DNA of 7,636 bases from an uncultured Ruminococcus sp. (lineage in GTDB: Bacteria; Bacillota; Clostridia; Oscillospirales; Acutalibacteraceae): the NCBI GenBank assembly GCA_946055445.1, contig CAMGGF010000052.1, forward strand, positions 1 to 7,636. Reading direction: 5' to 3'. This document shows, in pieces, positions 1-6,967 of the stretch. The notes below the pieces were generated by a model. That model did no database searches, was not told where the DNA came from, and worked only from the letters and a program-made list of their open reading frames with translations. Within the stretch, counting starts at the first letter, position 1; every line of letters starts with the position of its first letter. The position numbers were made by a program, and so were the translations under genes.

Positions 1-2873
1 TGTTTCGCAATATTCTGTACGGCAACGGCTATTTCCGCGACAAATTCGGCAAAACAAGCGTCGATATTTATTTGCCCGACTGCTTTGGCTTTGGCTATGC
101 ATTGCCGAGTATCCTCAAACACGCGGGATTGTTGGGCTTTACCACGCAGAAACTGACTTGGAGTTCCGCCTACGGCATTCCGTTTGATTTGGGGCTGTGG
201 CAGGGCGTGGACGGCAGTCAAATTTATGCGTCTTTGGACGCACAGGATTATGCCGCAACGCTGAAAACCGTGCGCGGGCACAAAAATGCCCCGAACAAAC
301 TGAAAAACAATATCGAAAAATACGATTTGCCGTTTACCTATTTATTGCACGGCACGGGCGACCGCGGCGGCGCGCCGAAAGAGGAGTCCGTGAAAACCGT
401 GGTGTCGGAAAAACAGAAAAACGCCGAAAGTGACACGAATGTCGAAATCGTCAGCGTGGATAAAGTGTTCCGCGTGATGGACGAAGACCTTTCTGCCGCG
501 CAAAAGAAAAAACTGCCCGTTTGGAACAACGAACTTGTGTCTACCGACCACGGCGTCGGCGGGTATACCTCGCGCGCTTTGGGAAAACGCTGGAACCGCA
601 AAAACGAACAACTTGCCGATGCGGCAGAACGGTTATCCGTTGCCGCCGCGTGGTGCAAAGCGGGGGAATATCCGCAAAAAGAACTTGAAACCGCTTGGAA
701 ACGCGTCATCGCGCACCAATTCCACGACGATTTGCCGGGCACTTCGTTGGAGCGCGTTTACAAACGCAGTTGGAACGAATATGCACTCTCCTTAAATCAG
801 TTCGGCAGTCTGTATGAAGCGGCGGCGGAAAATCTTGTGCGCCAAATGACCGTACCGTTCGCGCGCGGCAATGCCGTGGCGGTCACCAATCCCACGCAGT
901 TTGCCCGTACCGAAACGGTTGAATGCCGTATAGACGCGCTGAAAGATGCAAAATTCGTATATGTGAAAAATGCAAAAGGCAAAGCGGTGCCGTCGCAAAT
1001 TGCGAACGGCAAAATCCTATTCTCTGCCACTGTGCCTGCAAACGGTGCGGCGGTATACTGCATTACCGCCGCCGAAAAGCCCTATTCGGGCACATCGACG
1101 CTGTCGGTGACAGAACGCACATTGGAAAATGAAAAATATACGGTTACCTTAGACGATAACGGCGATATTGCCTCGGTATTTGACAAAACGCTTGAAACAG
1201 AACTGCTCAAAAGCCCTGTGCGTATGGCGTTACATAAATACAACGGTTCGCACCCGTGGCCCGCGTGGGAACTCGATTACCCCGAAGTGATGGCGGAGCC
1301 CGTCGCATATGCCGCCGCGCCGCAGTTTAAAATTGCGGAGAACGGCAGTGCGCGCGTGTGCATCGAAACCCGCCGCTTTGCGGGCGCATCTGTGTTTGTG
1401 CAACGCATTTCTTTGGGTGCGGGAGAAACCGTTGTACGCATCGAAAATGACATCGAATGGTACAGCCCGCGCACGCTGTTGAAAACGCCGTTTTCGTTCA
1501 CCGTGCAAAATGAAACTGCCGCCTACGATTTGGGACTCGGCGTCATTCGCCGCGGCTTGAATACCGAAAAACTGTATGAAGTCCCCGCGCAAAATTGGGC
1601 GGATATCAGCGGTGCGGATTACGGTGTGTCGGTGCTCAGCGACTGCAAATACGGTTGGGACCACCCCACCGCCGATACTTTGCGCCTGACGGGAATCCAT
1701 ACGCCGCGCGGCGACTTTTTACCCGACAGCCACCAAAGTTATATGGATATGGGGCGCAACGCTTATGCCTTCGGTATTTTCAGCCACAAAGGCGCCGACC
1801 TTGCCGCCACACAAAAAGCGGGCATCTGCTTTAATCAGCCGATGCGTGTATTCTCTGCGCCACTTCGGCAAACGGGCGTTTGGGAAAGCGAATTTTCCTT
1901 TGCGTCGCTTTCCGATGACGCGGTATTGCTTCGCTCCGTGAAATGCGCCGAGCGTGACCGAAATACCGTGATTGTCCGCGTGAATGAGGGCACGGGCGAA
2001 AAACGCAAAGATGTGCATTTGCGTATGGGCGCAGGCATTCGCAAAGCGTGGAGTTGCAATGCTTTTGAAGAAAACCGCAAAAAGGCAAAGGTGGAAAACG
2101 GCGAGTTGGTGTTTGACATCTCCGCATTTGCCCCGATGACCTTTGCGCTTGAATTAGAGCCGCCGAAAGAAGCGGCAATGCAAGCAGAGAGCACGCCGAT
2201 ACTGCTTGCATACACGCAAAAAACTGCGTCGAAAAACGCGTTGCGCCGCGATGGGATTTTGGGCGACTGTACCGTGCCGCAAGAGCAATTCCCCGAAACA
2301 GTACGGTGCAAAAACACGGTGTTCACGCTGTCGGCAAAGCCGCAGAACGCTATGCGTGCCTGCGGGCAAACCCTGCTTTTGCCGAAAGGGACAAAAACCG
2401 TTGCGTTGTTGCTGACGGCGGTCGGCGGCGACACACGCGTGCAGTTCAGAAACGGCGAACATACCGAAACCGTTTTTGTGCCCGATTGCTTTGAAGCGCT
2501 CGGCGCGGGCGATTTGGTTCGCACGAAAACTTCGGGCTATGTGAAGGATTGCACGCTGGCGTATGCGTTTACGCATATGCACAAAGCGAACGGCGATGTC
2601 ACGGCGAAACAATGTTATTTGTTCGCGGTGGAAATTCCCGTTTCGGGCGATACGCTGACTTTGCCCGTTGCGGAAAATGTATTGATTTTTGCCGCGTCTG
2701 CTTTGTCGGCTGTGCCGTGCGGCAAAGCCTTACAGCCGCTGTATGACGATTTCAAAAAAGAGACAATTTCGTATACGCGTCCGTCGTATGAAACCGCAGT
2801 CAGCCGCGCCTATCATTTGCTGTCGGCACTTGAAAGCGTGAAACCGCTGAAACCTTTTTTGGAGAAATTATAA
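1..2873 (+). CDS. GH38 alpha-mannosidase, 5'-truncated by the window edge
   Basis: The reading frame is open from the left edge (first full codon at base 3) to TAA at 2871-2873, giving 956 residues with the N-terminus missing. The protein should hydrolyse terminal alpha-mannosides by the retaining, metal-dependent GH38 mechanism. Numbering from the first codon in the window, LPDCFGF holds the expected nucleophile and metal-ligand Asp26 (bases 78-80). GTGDRGGAP gives Asp120, the probable acid/base by family analogy. The motif at about 238-248, HQFHDDLPGTS, gives the family metal-binding His241 followed by Asp242. Beta-sandwich GH38 C-terminal domains follow from about residue 265, including the NEKYTVTLDDNGDI stretch. 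The last part (about 750-905) resembles the jelly-roll C-terminal domain of many clostridial GH38 enzymes, with GQTLLLPKGTK, AFTHMH and a final VLIFAASAL strand. The first His/Asp metal ligands, and any signal peptide, lie upstream of the window. Family assignment is firm; linkage specificity is not known. Confidence 0.95.
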   Translation, partial: FRNILYGNGYFRDKFGKTSVDIYLPDCFGFGYALPSILKHAGLLGFTTQKLTWSSAYGIPFDLGLWQGVDGSQIYASLDAQDYAATLKTVRGHKNAPNKLKNNIEKYDLPFTYLLHGTGDRGGAPKEESVKTVVSEKQKNAESDTNVEIVSVDKVFRVMDEDLSAAQKKKLPVWNNELVSTDHGVGGYTSRALGKRWNRKNEQLADAAERLSVAAAWCKAGEYPQKELETAWKRVIAHQFHDDLPGTSLERVYKRSWNEYALSLNQFGSLYEAAAENLVRQMTVPFARGNAVAVTNPTQFARTETVECRIDALKDAKFVYVKNAKGKAVPSQIANGKILFSATVPANGAAVYCITAAEKPYSGTSTLSVTERTLENEKYTVTLDDNGDIASVFDKTLETELLKSPVRMALHKYNGSHPWPAWELDYPEVMAEPVAYAAAPQFKIAENGSARVCIETRRFAGASVFVQRISLGAGETVVRIENDIEWYSPRTLLKTPFSFTVQNETAAYDLGLGVIRRGLNTEKLYEVPAQNWADISGADYGVSVLSDCKYGWDHPTADTLRLTGIHTPRGDFLPDSHQSYMDMGRNAYAFGIFSHKGADLAATQKAGICFNQPMRVFSAPLRQTGVWESEFSFASLSDDAVLLRSVKCAERDRNTVIVRVNEGTGEKRKDVHLRMGAGIRKAWSCNAFEENRKKAKVENGELVFDISAFAPMTFALELEPPKEAAMQAESTPILLAYTQKTASKNALRRDGILGDCTVPQEQFPETVRCKNTVFTLSAKPQNAMRACGQTLLLPKGTKTVALLLTAVGGDTRVQFRNGEHTETVFVPDCFEALGAGDLVRTKTSGYVKDCTLAYAFTHMHKANGDVTAKQCYLFAVEIPVSGDTLTLPVAENVLIFAASALSAVPCGKALQPLYDDFKKETISYTRPSYETAVSRAYHLLSALESVKPLKPFLEKL

Positions 2874-2875
2874 TT

Positions 2876-2965
2876 TGTCATCCTGCGCGATAGCGAAGGA
2901 TCTCGAAACTCCACAAAATAAAAATATGCGAAACGAGATTCTTCGCCTGACGGCTCAGAATGACA
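2876..2965. repeat. Two-armed palindromic repeat element, copy 1
   Basis: An imperfect inverted repeat with a left arm at 2876-2905 (beginning TGTCATCCTGCGCG, ending GGATCTCG) and a right arm at 2934-2965. The complement of the right arm begins TGTCATTCTGAG and ends GAATCTCG. The arms flank a 28-base AT-rich loop. It starts two bases after the mannosidase stop codon. The TGTCATYCTG...GAAGRATCTC core resembles a dispersed intergenic palindrome I recall from many bacterial genomes, but that is from memory. No transposase is present, so a MITE-like or REP-like origin is inference. Confidence 0.8.
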
Positions 2966-2971
2966 ATCAGG

Positions 2972-2992
2972 CGGGCGAACATAGTTTGCCCG
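2972..2992. repeat. Small hairpin between the two palindromic repeats
   Basis: CGGGCGAAC (2972-2980) and GTTTGCCCG (2984-2992) form a 9-bp stem around the three-base loop ATA, with one G-T wobble in the RNA. No T-run follows on the plus strand; the next bases are TGTAATTTG. It is therefore not a standard terminator. It may be part of a larger repeat unit with its neighbours. Confidence 0.6.
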
Positions 2993-3010
2993 TGTAATTT
3001 GATATAATTT

Positions 3011-3039
3011 TGCGGAACGGTACGACCGTACCCTACGCA
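3011..3039. repeat. Short palindrome GGTACG-AC-CGTACC with outer TGCG/CGCA stem
   Basis: A central inverted repeat GGTACG (3019-3024) and CGTACC (3027-3032) is enclosed by an outer pair TGCG (3011-3014) and CGCA (3036-3039), with a small unpaired bulge between the two stems. No gene or T-run is associated with it. It may be a further dispersed intergenic palindrome; no function can be assigned from sequence. Confidence 0.55.
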
Positions 3040-3043
3040 TTTC

Positions 3044-3113
3044 GGTCATTCTGAGGCGTAGCCGAAGAATCTCTTGAAGTTTTTTGAGATCCTTCGCTAC
3101 GCGCAGGATGACA
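3044..3113. repeat. Two-armed palindromic repeat element, copy 2 (inverted relative to copy 1)
   Basis: The left arm at 3044-3073 begins GGTCATTCTGAG and ends GAAGAATCTC. The right arm at 3086-3113 begins GAGATCCTTCGC and ends AGGATGACA. They flank a 12-base loop. The right arm, complemented, matches the left arm of copy 1 except for one inserted base and the terminal G, and this left arm matches the complement of copy 1's right arm over most of its length. The two copies therefore face each other. The loops share no obvious sequence and differ in length (28 against 12), so the arms are the conserved part. Confidence 0.8.
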
Positions 3114-3132
3114 TTTATCAGAACAGCATAAA

Positions 3133-3173
3133 AACACCCCGCCCATACCAAAAAGCGGTATGGGCGGGGTGTT
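3133..3173 (-). terminator. Strong intrinsic terminator of the ABC exporter operon
   Basis: AACACCCCGCCCATACC (3133-3149) and its exact complement (3157-3173) form a perfect 17-bp GC-rich stem with a 7-base loop. Read on the minus strand, the stem runs into TTTTT (the A-run at 3130-3134 on the plus strand) followed by ATGC, as expected for Rho-independent termination. It lies 30 bases beyond the stop codon of the second exporter gene. On the plus strand the stem is followed by GTTGTATAAAA, a poor U-tract, so it probably works weakly for the mannosidase transcript. Confidence 0.9.
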
Positions 3174-3203
3174 GTTGTATAAAAGACCATTTCGAAAAAC
3201 AGG

Positions 3204-5033
3204 TTACCCCTCGGGCAGGTAATATTTTGCCTGTGCGTCCCAAAGGCGGCGGTATTCGCCGGTTTCGTTCGTGAGCAAATCTTCGTGCGCGCCGTGTTCC
3301 ACAAGTTCCCCTTGTTTGAAAACGGCAATCGTATCGCAAAAGCGGCAGGAAGAAAGGCGATGTGAAATGTAAATGGCGGTTTTGCCCTCGACAAAATTGT
3401 TGAATTGCTGATAAATCCGATGCTCTGCCACGGGGTCGAGCGCGGCGGTCGGCTCGTCGAGCACCACCACGGGCGCGTTTTTGTAAAGCGCACGGGCGAG
3501 CGCGATTTTTTGCGCTTCACCGCCCGAGACCTCCACGCCGTTTTTGTCAATATCTTTGTAAAGCACGGTGTTTTCTTGCTTTTCCATACGCGTAATGCGT
3601 TCGAGCGCATCCGCCTTTGCAAGACATTGTTTTAAGTACACCGAATCGGGGGCTTCGCCTGCGGTGAGGTTGTCCGATACCGACAGCGAGAAAAGTTTAA
3701 AGTCCTGAAACACCACCGAAAAGAGTTTTCGACAGCATTCCGCGGACAATTCCTTGATGTTTACCCCGTTGACGAGGATTTCGCCGCGGTCGGCATCATA
3801 AAGCCTGCAAAGCAATTTGATAAATGTGGTTTTGCCGCTGCCGTTGCGCCCGACCACCGCGAGCCGTTCGCCTTTGTGTATTTTCAAAGAAATATTTTTG
3901 AGTGTGTCGCTTTTTGCCGACGGATAGCGGAAATATACATGTTTAAACTCGATTTCCACATCACTTAAATCCACGGTTTTGTCGCCGTACTCCATAGCGG
4001 ATTTTGTGTCGGCAATGCGGAAAAAGTATTCGAGGTTCGGTTCGATTTGCGCATTTCTGCCGAAGGTGCCTGCAATGGCAGTCACGCCGGCAATCACCTG
4101 CATAAATGCGCCGGTGTAGCGCACGAGCGCTTCCATATCAAACAGACCTAAAAGTCCCTTCACGCCAATAAAGGTGTATACCCCAAATCCCACAAGCGCG
4201 CCGATCACGGCCATATAAGCGCTTGCGGCAGCAGATTGCTTGGAGGTTTCGTGTAAAATGGTTTCGCCTTTGGTTAAAAGTTCGGCGGTTGCCTCGTTCG
4301 AGATAAGCGATTGCTCTTTGTAAAGACGCACCTCTTTGCCCGAATTATAATTCGACAAAATATCGCGGTAACGGTGGAACAGGCGATTCAATTTGCCGTA
4401 GCGATACTGAGAGTGAAACCACACCTTGCTTGTGTAGTTGGTTAAAAATACCGTGCATACGGCGCTGACCCCAATGGCGGCGACCAGTACAATGAAAAAC
4501 CATGGAGAATGGATAAAACCCTCGCCTGTTTTCGTAAAACCGAGTTTGAAAAGCGGCCACAAAATGCCTGCGGAACAAATCAGTGTTACCACGCCGGAAA
4601 CAAAATCGTTCAGCATCCACGCAAGTTGTGAAAAGGCGGAATAGATTTTGTCCATCGACTCGGAATGCAAGTGCACCAGTTCCTGAAATGCGCTGTCTTC
4701 GAGTTTGGCGTAATCCAGCGTAAACAACTTATTTTCAATCGTGAGGCGCTCTTTTTGCGACAGTCGTGTGCGTGACATCTGTAAGGTGAGGTTGAGCCAA
4801 TCCGTTACAAACTGAAACACGAAATTCAACCCGATGCATAGCCCGACGCTCGTAAACAGCGCGCGTTCCGAGTCGCCGGCATATAACTGTGCCACGATGC
4901 GCGCGGAAAAATACACATTGATAAACGGGCGTATGCCGCGGCAAACTGCCGCAAGGAGGGTGAGCGGCAACATCAGCGGCTCAAATCGCATGGTTTGGAG
5001 GCAGGCTTTTAGATAATACCGTGCGGTTTTCAT
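3204..5033 (-). CDS. ABC exporter half-transporter, fused membrane and ATPase domains (second gene of pair)
   Basis: A 609-residue type IV (MsbA-like) ABC half-exporter in the cytoplasmic membrane. About six hydrophobic segments lie near residues 19-40, 57-75, 145-165, 177-200, 270-298 and 303-323. A cytoplasmic SGKEVRLYKE segment (231-240) sits where these exporters couple to the ATPase. The nucleotide-binding domain begins near 358 and is complete: Walker A GRNGSGKT (395-402), Q-loop Gln443, signature VSGGE (502-506), Walker B VVVLDE ending in Glu527, and switch His558. ATG at 5033 is chosen because it overlaps the upstream stop as ATGA, follows AGGAGG, and gives a normal family length. There is no N-terminal C39 peptidase, so nothing points to a bacteriocin leader-cleaving exporter. 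It probably forms a heterodimer with the gene upstream. Substrate unknown; drug, lipid or peptide export are all possible. Confidence 0.93.
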   Translation of the reverse strand: MKTARYYLKACLQTMRFEPLMLPLTLLAAVCRGIRPFINVYFSARIVAQLYAGDSERALFTSVGLCIGLNFVFQFVTDWLNLTLQMSRTRLSQKERLTIENKLFTLDYAKLEDSAFQELVHLHSESMDKIYSAFSQLAWMLNDFVSGVVTLICSAGILWPLFKLGFTKTGEGFIHSPWFFIVLVAAIGVSAVCTVFLTNYTSKVWFHSQYRYGKLNRLFHRYRDILSNYNSGKEVRLYKEQSLISNEATAELLTKGETILHETSKQSAAASAYMAVIGALVGFGVYTFIGVKGLLGLFDMEALVRYTGAFMQVIAGVTAIAGTFGRNAQIEPNLEYFFRIADTKSAMEYGDKTVDLSDVEIEFKHVYFRYPSAKSDTLKNISLKIHKGERLAVVGRNGSGKTTFIKLLCRLYDADRGEILVNGVNIKELSAECCRKLFSVVFQDFKLFSLSVSDNLTAGEAPDSVYLKQCLAKADALERITRMEKQENTVLYKDIDKNGVEVSGGEAQKIALARALYKNAPVVVLDEPTAALDPVAEHRIYQQFNNFVEGKTAIYISHRLSSCRFCDTIAVFKQGELVEHGAHEDLLTNETGEYRRLWDAQAKYYLPEG

Positions 5034-6832
5034 ATCGCATCGCCCTCCTCCCGATAGTAATAACTTTGCAGTTGATACATTTGATAATATTTGCCTTTTT
5101 TTGCCATCAGTTCCTCGTGCGTGCCGTATTCGGCAATTTTGCCGTCGGACAAAAACAGAATTTTGTCGCAAAAGCGTGTTGAGGAAAGACGGTGGGAAAT
5201 GAAAAACGAGGTTTTGCCGCCCGAAAGCGCCTTGTACTGCAAATACAACTCGTTTTCGGCAATCGGGTCAAGCGCGGCGGTCGGCTCGTCCAAAATTAAA
5301 ATCGGCGCGCCTTTGTAAAGCGCACGGGCAAGCAGAATTTTCTGCTTTTCGCCGCCCGAAAAATCTGCGGCGTCTTTATGTACGGTTTTGTCCATCCGCG
5401 TGTTTTCGCGGTCGGGAAGGGACTCAATTTTTTCGCGGATGCCCGCTTTCGTAAGACACGCCCACAGTTTTTCGCGGTCAATGTCTTCGTCGTTTTGTAA
5501 CGCAACATTTTTTGCAATGCTCACGGGCAGAAAGTGGTAGTCCTGAAATACCACGGAAAACAAATCGAAATAACTGCTTTGTGAAAAATCCTCTGCGCGC
5601 GCGCCGTTGATGAGAATTTCACCGCTTGTCGGTGTATACAGCCCGCACAGCAGTTTAATTGCGGTGGTTTTCCCTGCACCGTTTTCGCCGACAATCGCGA
5701 TGTTTTCCCCGCGCGCCACCTTGAAGTTCATACCTTTAATGGTTTGCGTTTCGCTGTCGCGGTAAGCAAAATGCACATCACGAAATTCCACCGAATACGC
5801 CTCTGCGGCGGGAAAATCGGGCTTTTCTTCCGCACCTTTTTCGGGCGTTTCCAAATAATCGCGGAATTTTTGGCATTCTAAGGTGCAGCGAAGCAGTTGG
5901 TTATATTGATAGGTCAACTGGGATACATAGCCCGAAAAGCCCGCGACAATGCCGAAGTAGAAAATGAAATCCGATACGGTAATCGTGCCCTTCTGTACGG
6001 CGCGGATTAAAAAGAAATAGGCAACGCCGTCGCGCAGGGCATACAGTAAGGCTTGCAGTGCCGAGGTGGCATAGGTCACTTTTAAAAAGCGGTGCATAAT
6101 TTTTGTATAGCCTTTGAGCACATCGGCGGTGATTTTCAAAAACCAATCGCCCAAGGTATACAGCCGAATGTCCTTGCCTGCGGGGAATTCGTGGCTTGTC
6201 CGATAAAAATAGTTGAATTTCAGCAGTAAGGGGTTGGTTTCCTCGCGCGTGCGTTTGTCGGCGCGGTAGGTGGCTTGGTCCAAGAAAAAGCCGAGCAGGC
6301 AGGTCACCAAAATCAGCGCAAGCATAAACACAGGGAGTTTGTAAAGGAGTGCTACCGAGGTGATAATGCCGAATACCGCCTGCGAAATGCCGCAAACGAC
6401 ATCACAGAAATGCTGTGCACCGCTGTAATTGCCGTTGACAAAGGTGCCGCTTCTTTCCAAGCGTTCGCGCCCTTGCAGGCTTTCCACATCGACAAAATCC
6501 GCGGACATCGTTTTCCCGAACGACAGCACCGCATAGCGCATACGCAGAATTTGTGACGAACCGAGCAACTTTTGCTCCATAAACGGCGCAATCCACGAAG
6601 CGCCCGCAATTCCCAAACACAACAGCGCCACGCGCAAAACCAGCGTGGAAACCGATACCTGCTCTTGAATACTGTCCATCATCACTTTCGGCGCAAAAGC
6701 AGAAAGCATCGGTACGGCAATCAACGCGGGAATACGCGCCAAAAGGTACAAATAACTGCGTTTGTGCCACTTGTACCAGTTTTTAAACATATATTGCATG
6801 TTGTTAAGCGTTTGCCCGCGTTGCGGTTTCAT
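5030..6832 (-). CDS. ABC exporter half-transporter, fused membrane and ATPase domains (first gene of pair)
   Basis: A 600-residue type IV ABC half-exporter, paralogous to the gene downstream. Hydrophobic segments lie near residues 26-47, 61-85, 144-165, 166-185, 258-277 and 285-305. The AGKDIRLYTLGDW segment (218-230) corresponds to SGKEVRLYKE in the partner. The ATPase domain starts near 347, with Walker A GENGAGKT (382-389), Q-loop Gln430, signature FSGGE (491-495), Walker B ILILDE ending in Glu516, D-loop ALDP and switch His547. All catalytic positions look intact. ATG at 6832 is chosen over a TTG at 6847 because that TTG overlaps the ribosome binding site. Its stop TGA (5030-5032) overlaps the next start. 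Tight coupling and similar length support a heterodimeric exporter. The substrate cannot be read from the sequence, and no dedicated regulator or precursor gene is adjacent. Confidence 0.93.
   Translation of the reverse strand: MKPQRGQTLNNMQYMFKNWYKWHKRSYLYLLARIPALIAVPMLSAFAPKVMMDSIQEQVSVSTLVLRVALLCLGIAGASWIAPFMEQKLLGSSQILRMRYAVLSFGKTMSADFVDVESLQGRERLERSGTFVNGNYSGAQHFCDVVCGISQAVFGIITSVALLYKLPVFMLALILVTCLLGFFLDQATYRADKRTREETNPLLLKFNYFYRTSHEFPAGKDIRLYTLGDWFLKITADVLKGYTKIMHRFLKVTYATSALQALLYALRDGVAYFFLIRAVQKGTITVSDFIFYFGIVAGFSGYVSQLTYQYNQLLRCTLECQKFRDYLETPEKGAEEKPDFPAAEAYSVEFRDVHFAYRDSETQTIKGMNFKVARGENIAIVGENGAGKTTAIKLLCGLYTPTSGEILINGARAEDFSQSSYFDLFSVVFQDYHFLPVSIAKNVALQNDEDIDREKLWACLTKAGIREKIESLPDRENTRMDKTVHKDAADFSGGEKQKILLARALYKGAPILILDEPTAALDPIAENELYLQYKALSGGKTSFFISHRLSSTRFCDKILFLSDGKIAEYGTHEELMAKKGKYYQMYQLQSYYYREEGDAI
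5043..5052 (-). promoter_or_regulatory. Ribosome binding site of the second exporter gene, inside the first gene
   Basis: On the minus strand GGGAGGAGGG ends about 9 bases before the ATG at 5033. It lies in the last codons of the upstream exporter gene (residues REEG). This site and the ATGA overlap fix the start, rejecting a 46-residue N-terminal extension, and suggest translational coupling of the two subunits. Confidence 0.8.
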
Positions 6833-6840
6833 CGGGTTTT

Positions 6841-6845
6841 CCTCC
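6841..6845 (-). promoter_or_regulatory. Ribosome binding site of the first exporter gene
   Basis: GGAGG on the minus strand (CCTCC on the plus strand) lies 8 bases before ATG 6832. This is near-ideal spacing and decides that start over the in-frame TTG at 6847, which runs into the site itself. Confidence 0.85.
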
Positions 6846-6871
6846 AAAAGCGTTTTGAAACTTGTAAAAGC

Positions 6872-6900
6872 AGTATACGGCTTTTTTACGCCGTTTGCAA
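6872..6900 (-). promoter_or_regulatory. SigA-type promoter of the ABC exporter operon, with an inverted repeat in its spacer
   Basis: On the minus strand TTGCAA (6895-6900, 4/6 match to the -35 consensus) and TATACT (6872-6877, 5/6 match to the -10 consensus) are separated by exactly 17 bases. Transcription would begin near 6865 and leave a leader of about 32 bases before ATG 6832. The spacer carries an inverted repeat, ACGGC (minus strand, 6890-6894) and GCCGT (6877-6881, sharing one base with the -10 box), around GTAAAAAA. This could be an operator, but the 5-base arms are short and no regulator gene is next to it. Confidence 0.7.
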
Positions 6901-6967
6901 GTAAAATACATAGAGAAAGACGCGCTTTTGGGGAAATCTGTCTGTAAAATTTTCGAAAATATAGATT

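Larger units (their letters stand above)
2876..3113. repeat. Composite nested inverted repeat filling the convergent intergenic region
   Basis: The 330-base gap between the mannosidase and the exporter operon (2874-3203) contains no credible gene. From left to right it holds palindrome copy 1, a 9-bp hairpin, a GGTACG/CGTACC palindrome, palindrome copy 2, and the operon terminator. Calling the copy 1 arms A and B', copy 2 reads B then A'. The whole stretch is therefore also one large nested inverted repeat that could fold either as separate hairpins or as a single long structure. Confidence 0.65.

Noticed and set aside
1230..1700. Long minus-strand open frames opposite the mannosidase (also 1835-2524)
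   Set aside because: They are antisense shadows of a clear GH38 coding frame, low in recognisable motifs and with no ribosome binding sites noted.
2876..3113. A CRISPR array
   Set aside because: There are only two repeat copies, each internally palindromic and inverted relative to each other, without regular spacers or cas genes.
2813..3622. A 269-codon minus-strand open frame crossing the repeat region
   Set aside because: It runs antisense to the mannosidase end, through the palindromes and into the exporter gene in another frame. It shows no domain, and its composition matches a shadow frame.
4341..4354. Perfect 14-base palindrome CGAATTATAATTCG
   Set aside because: It lies within the exporter coding sequence and encodes Ser-Asn-Tyr-Asn-Ser, a symmetric codon run that explains it.
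5034..5171. A 46-residue N-terminal extension of the second exporter gene
   Set aside because: It lies wholly inside the end of the first exporter gene in another frame and is unlike the family N-terminus. The ATGA overlap with a strong AGGAGG site supports the start at 5033.
6833..6847. A TTG start five codons upstream for the first exporter gene
   Set aside because: The TTG overlaps the GGAGG ribosome binding site, which has ideal spacing to ATG 6832.
6949..6960. AT-rich palindrome ATTTTCGAAAAT just after the spoIID stop
   Set aside because: It has no GC-rich stem or loop and no following T-run, so it is not a credible intrinsic terminator. An operator role cannot be supported.
6833..6967. 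A small peptide or RiPP precursor gene between spoIID and the exporter pair
   Set aside because: No start with a ribosome binding site and an open frame of useful length is present on either strand; the space holds the promoter and leader.
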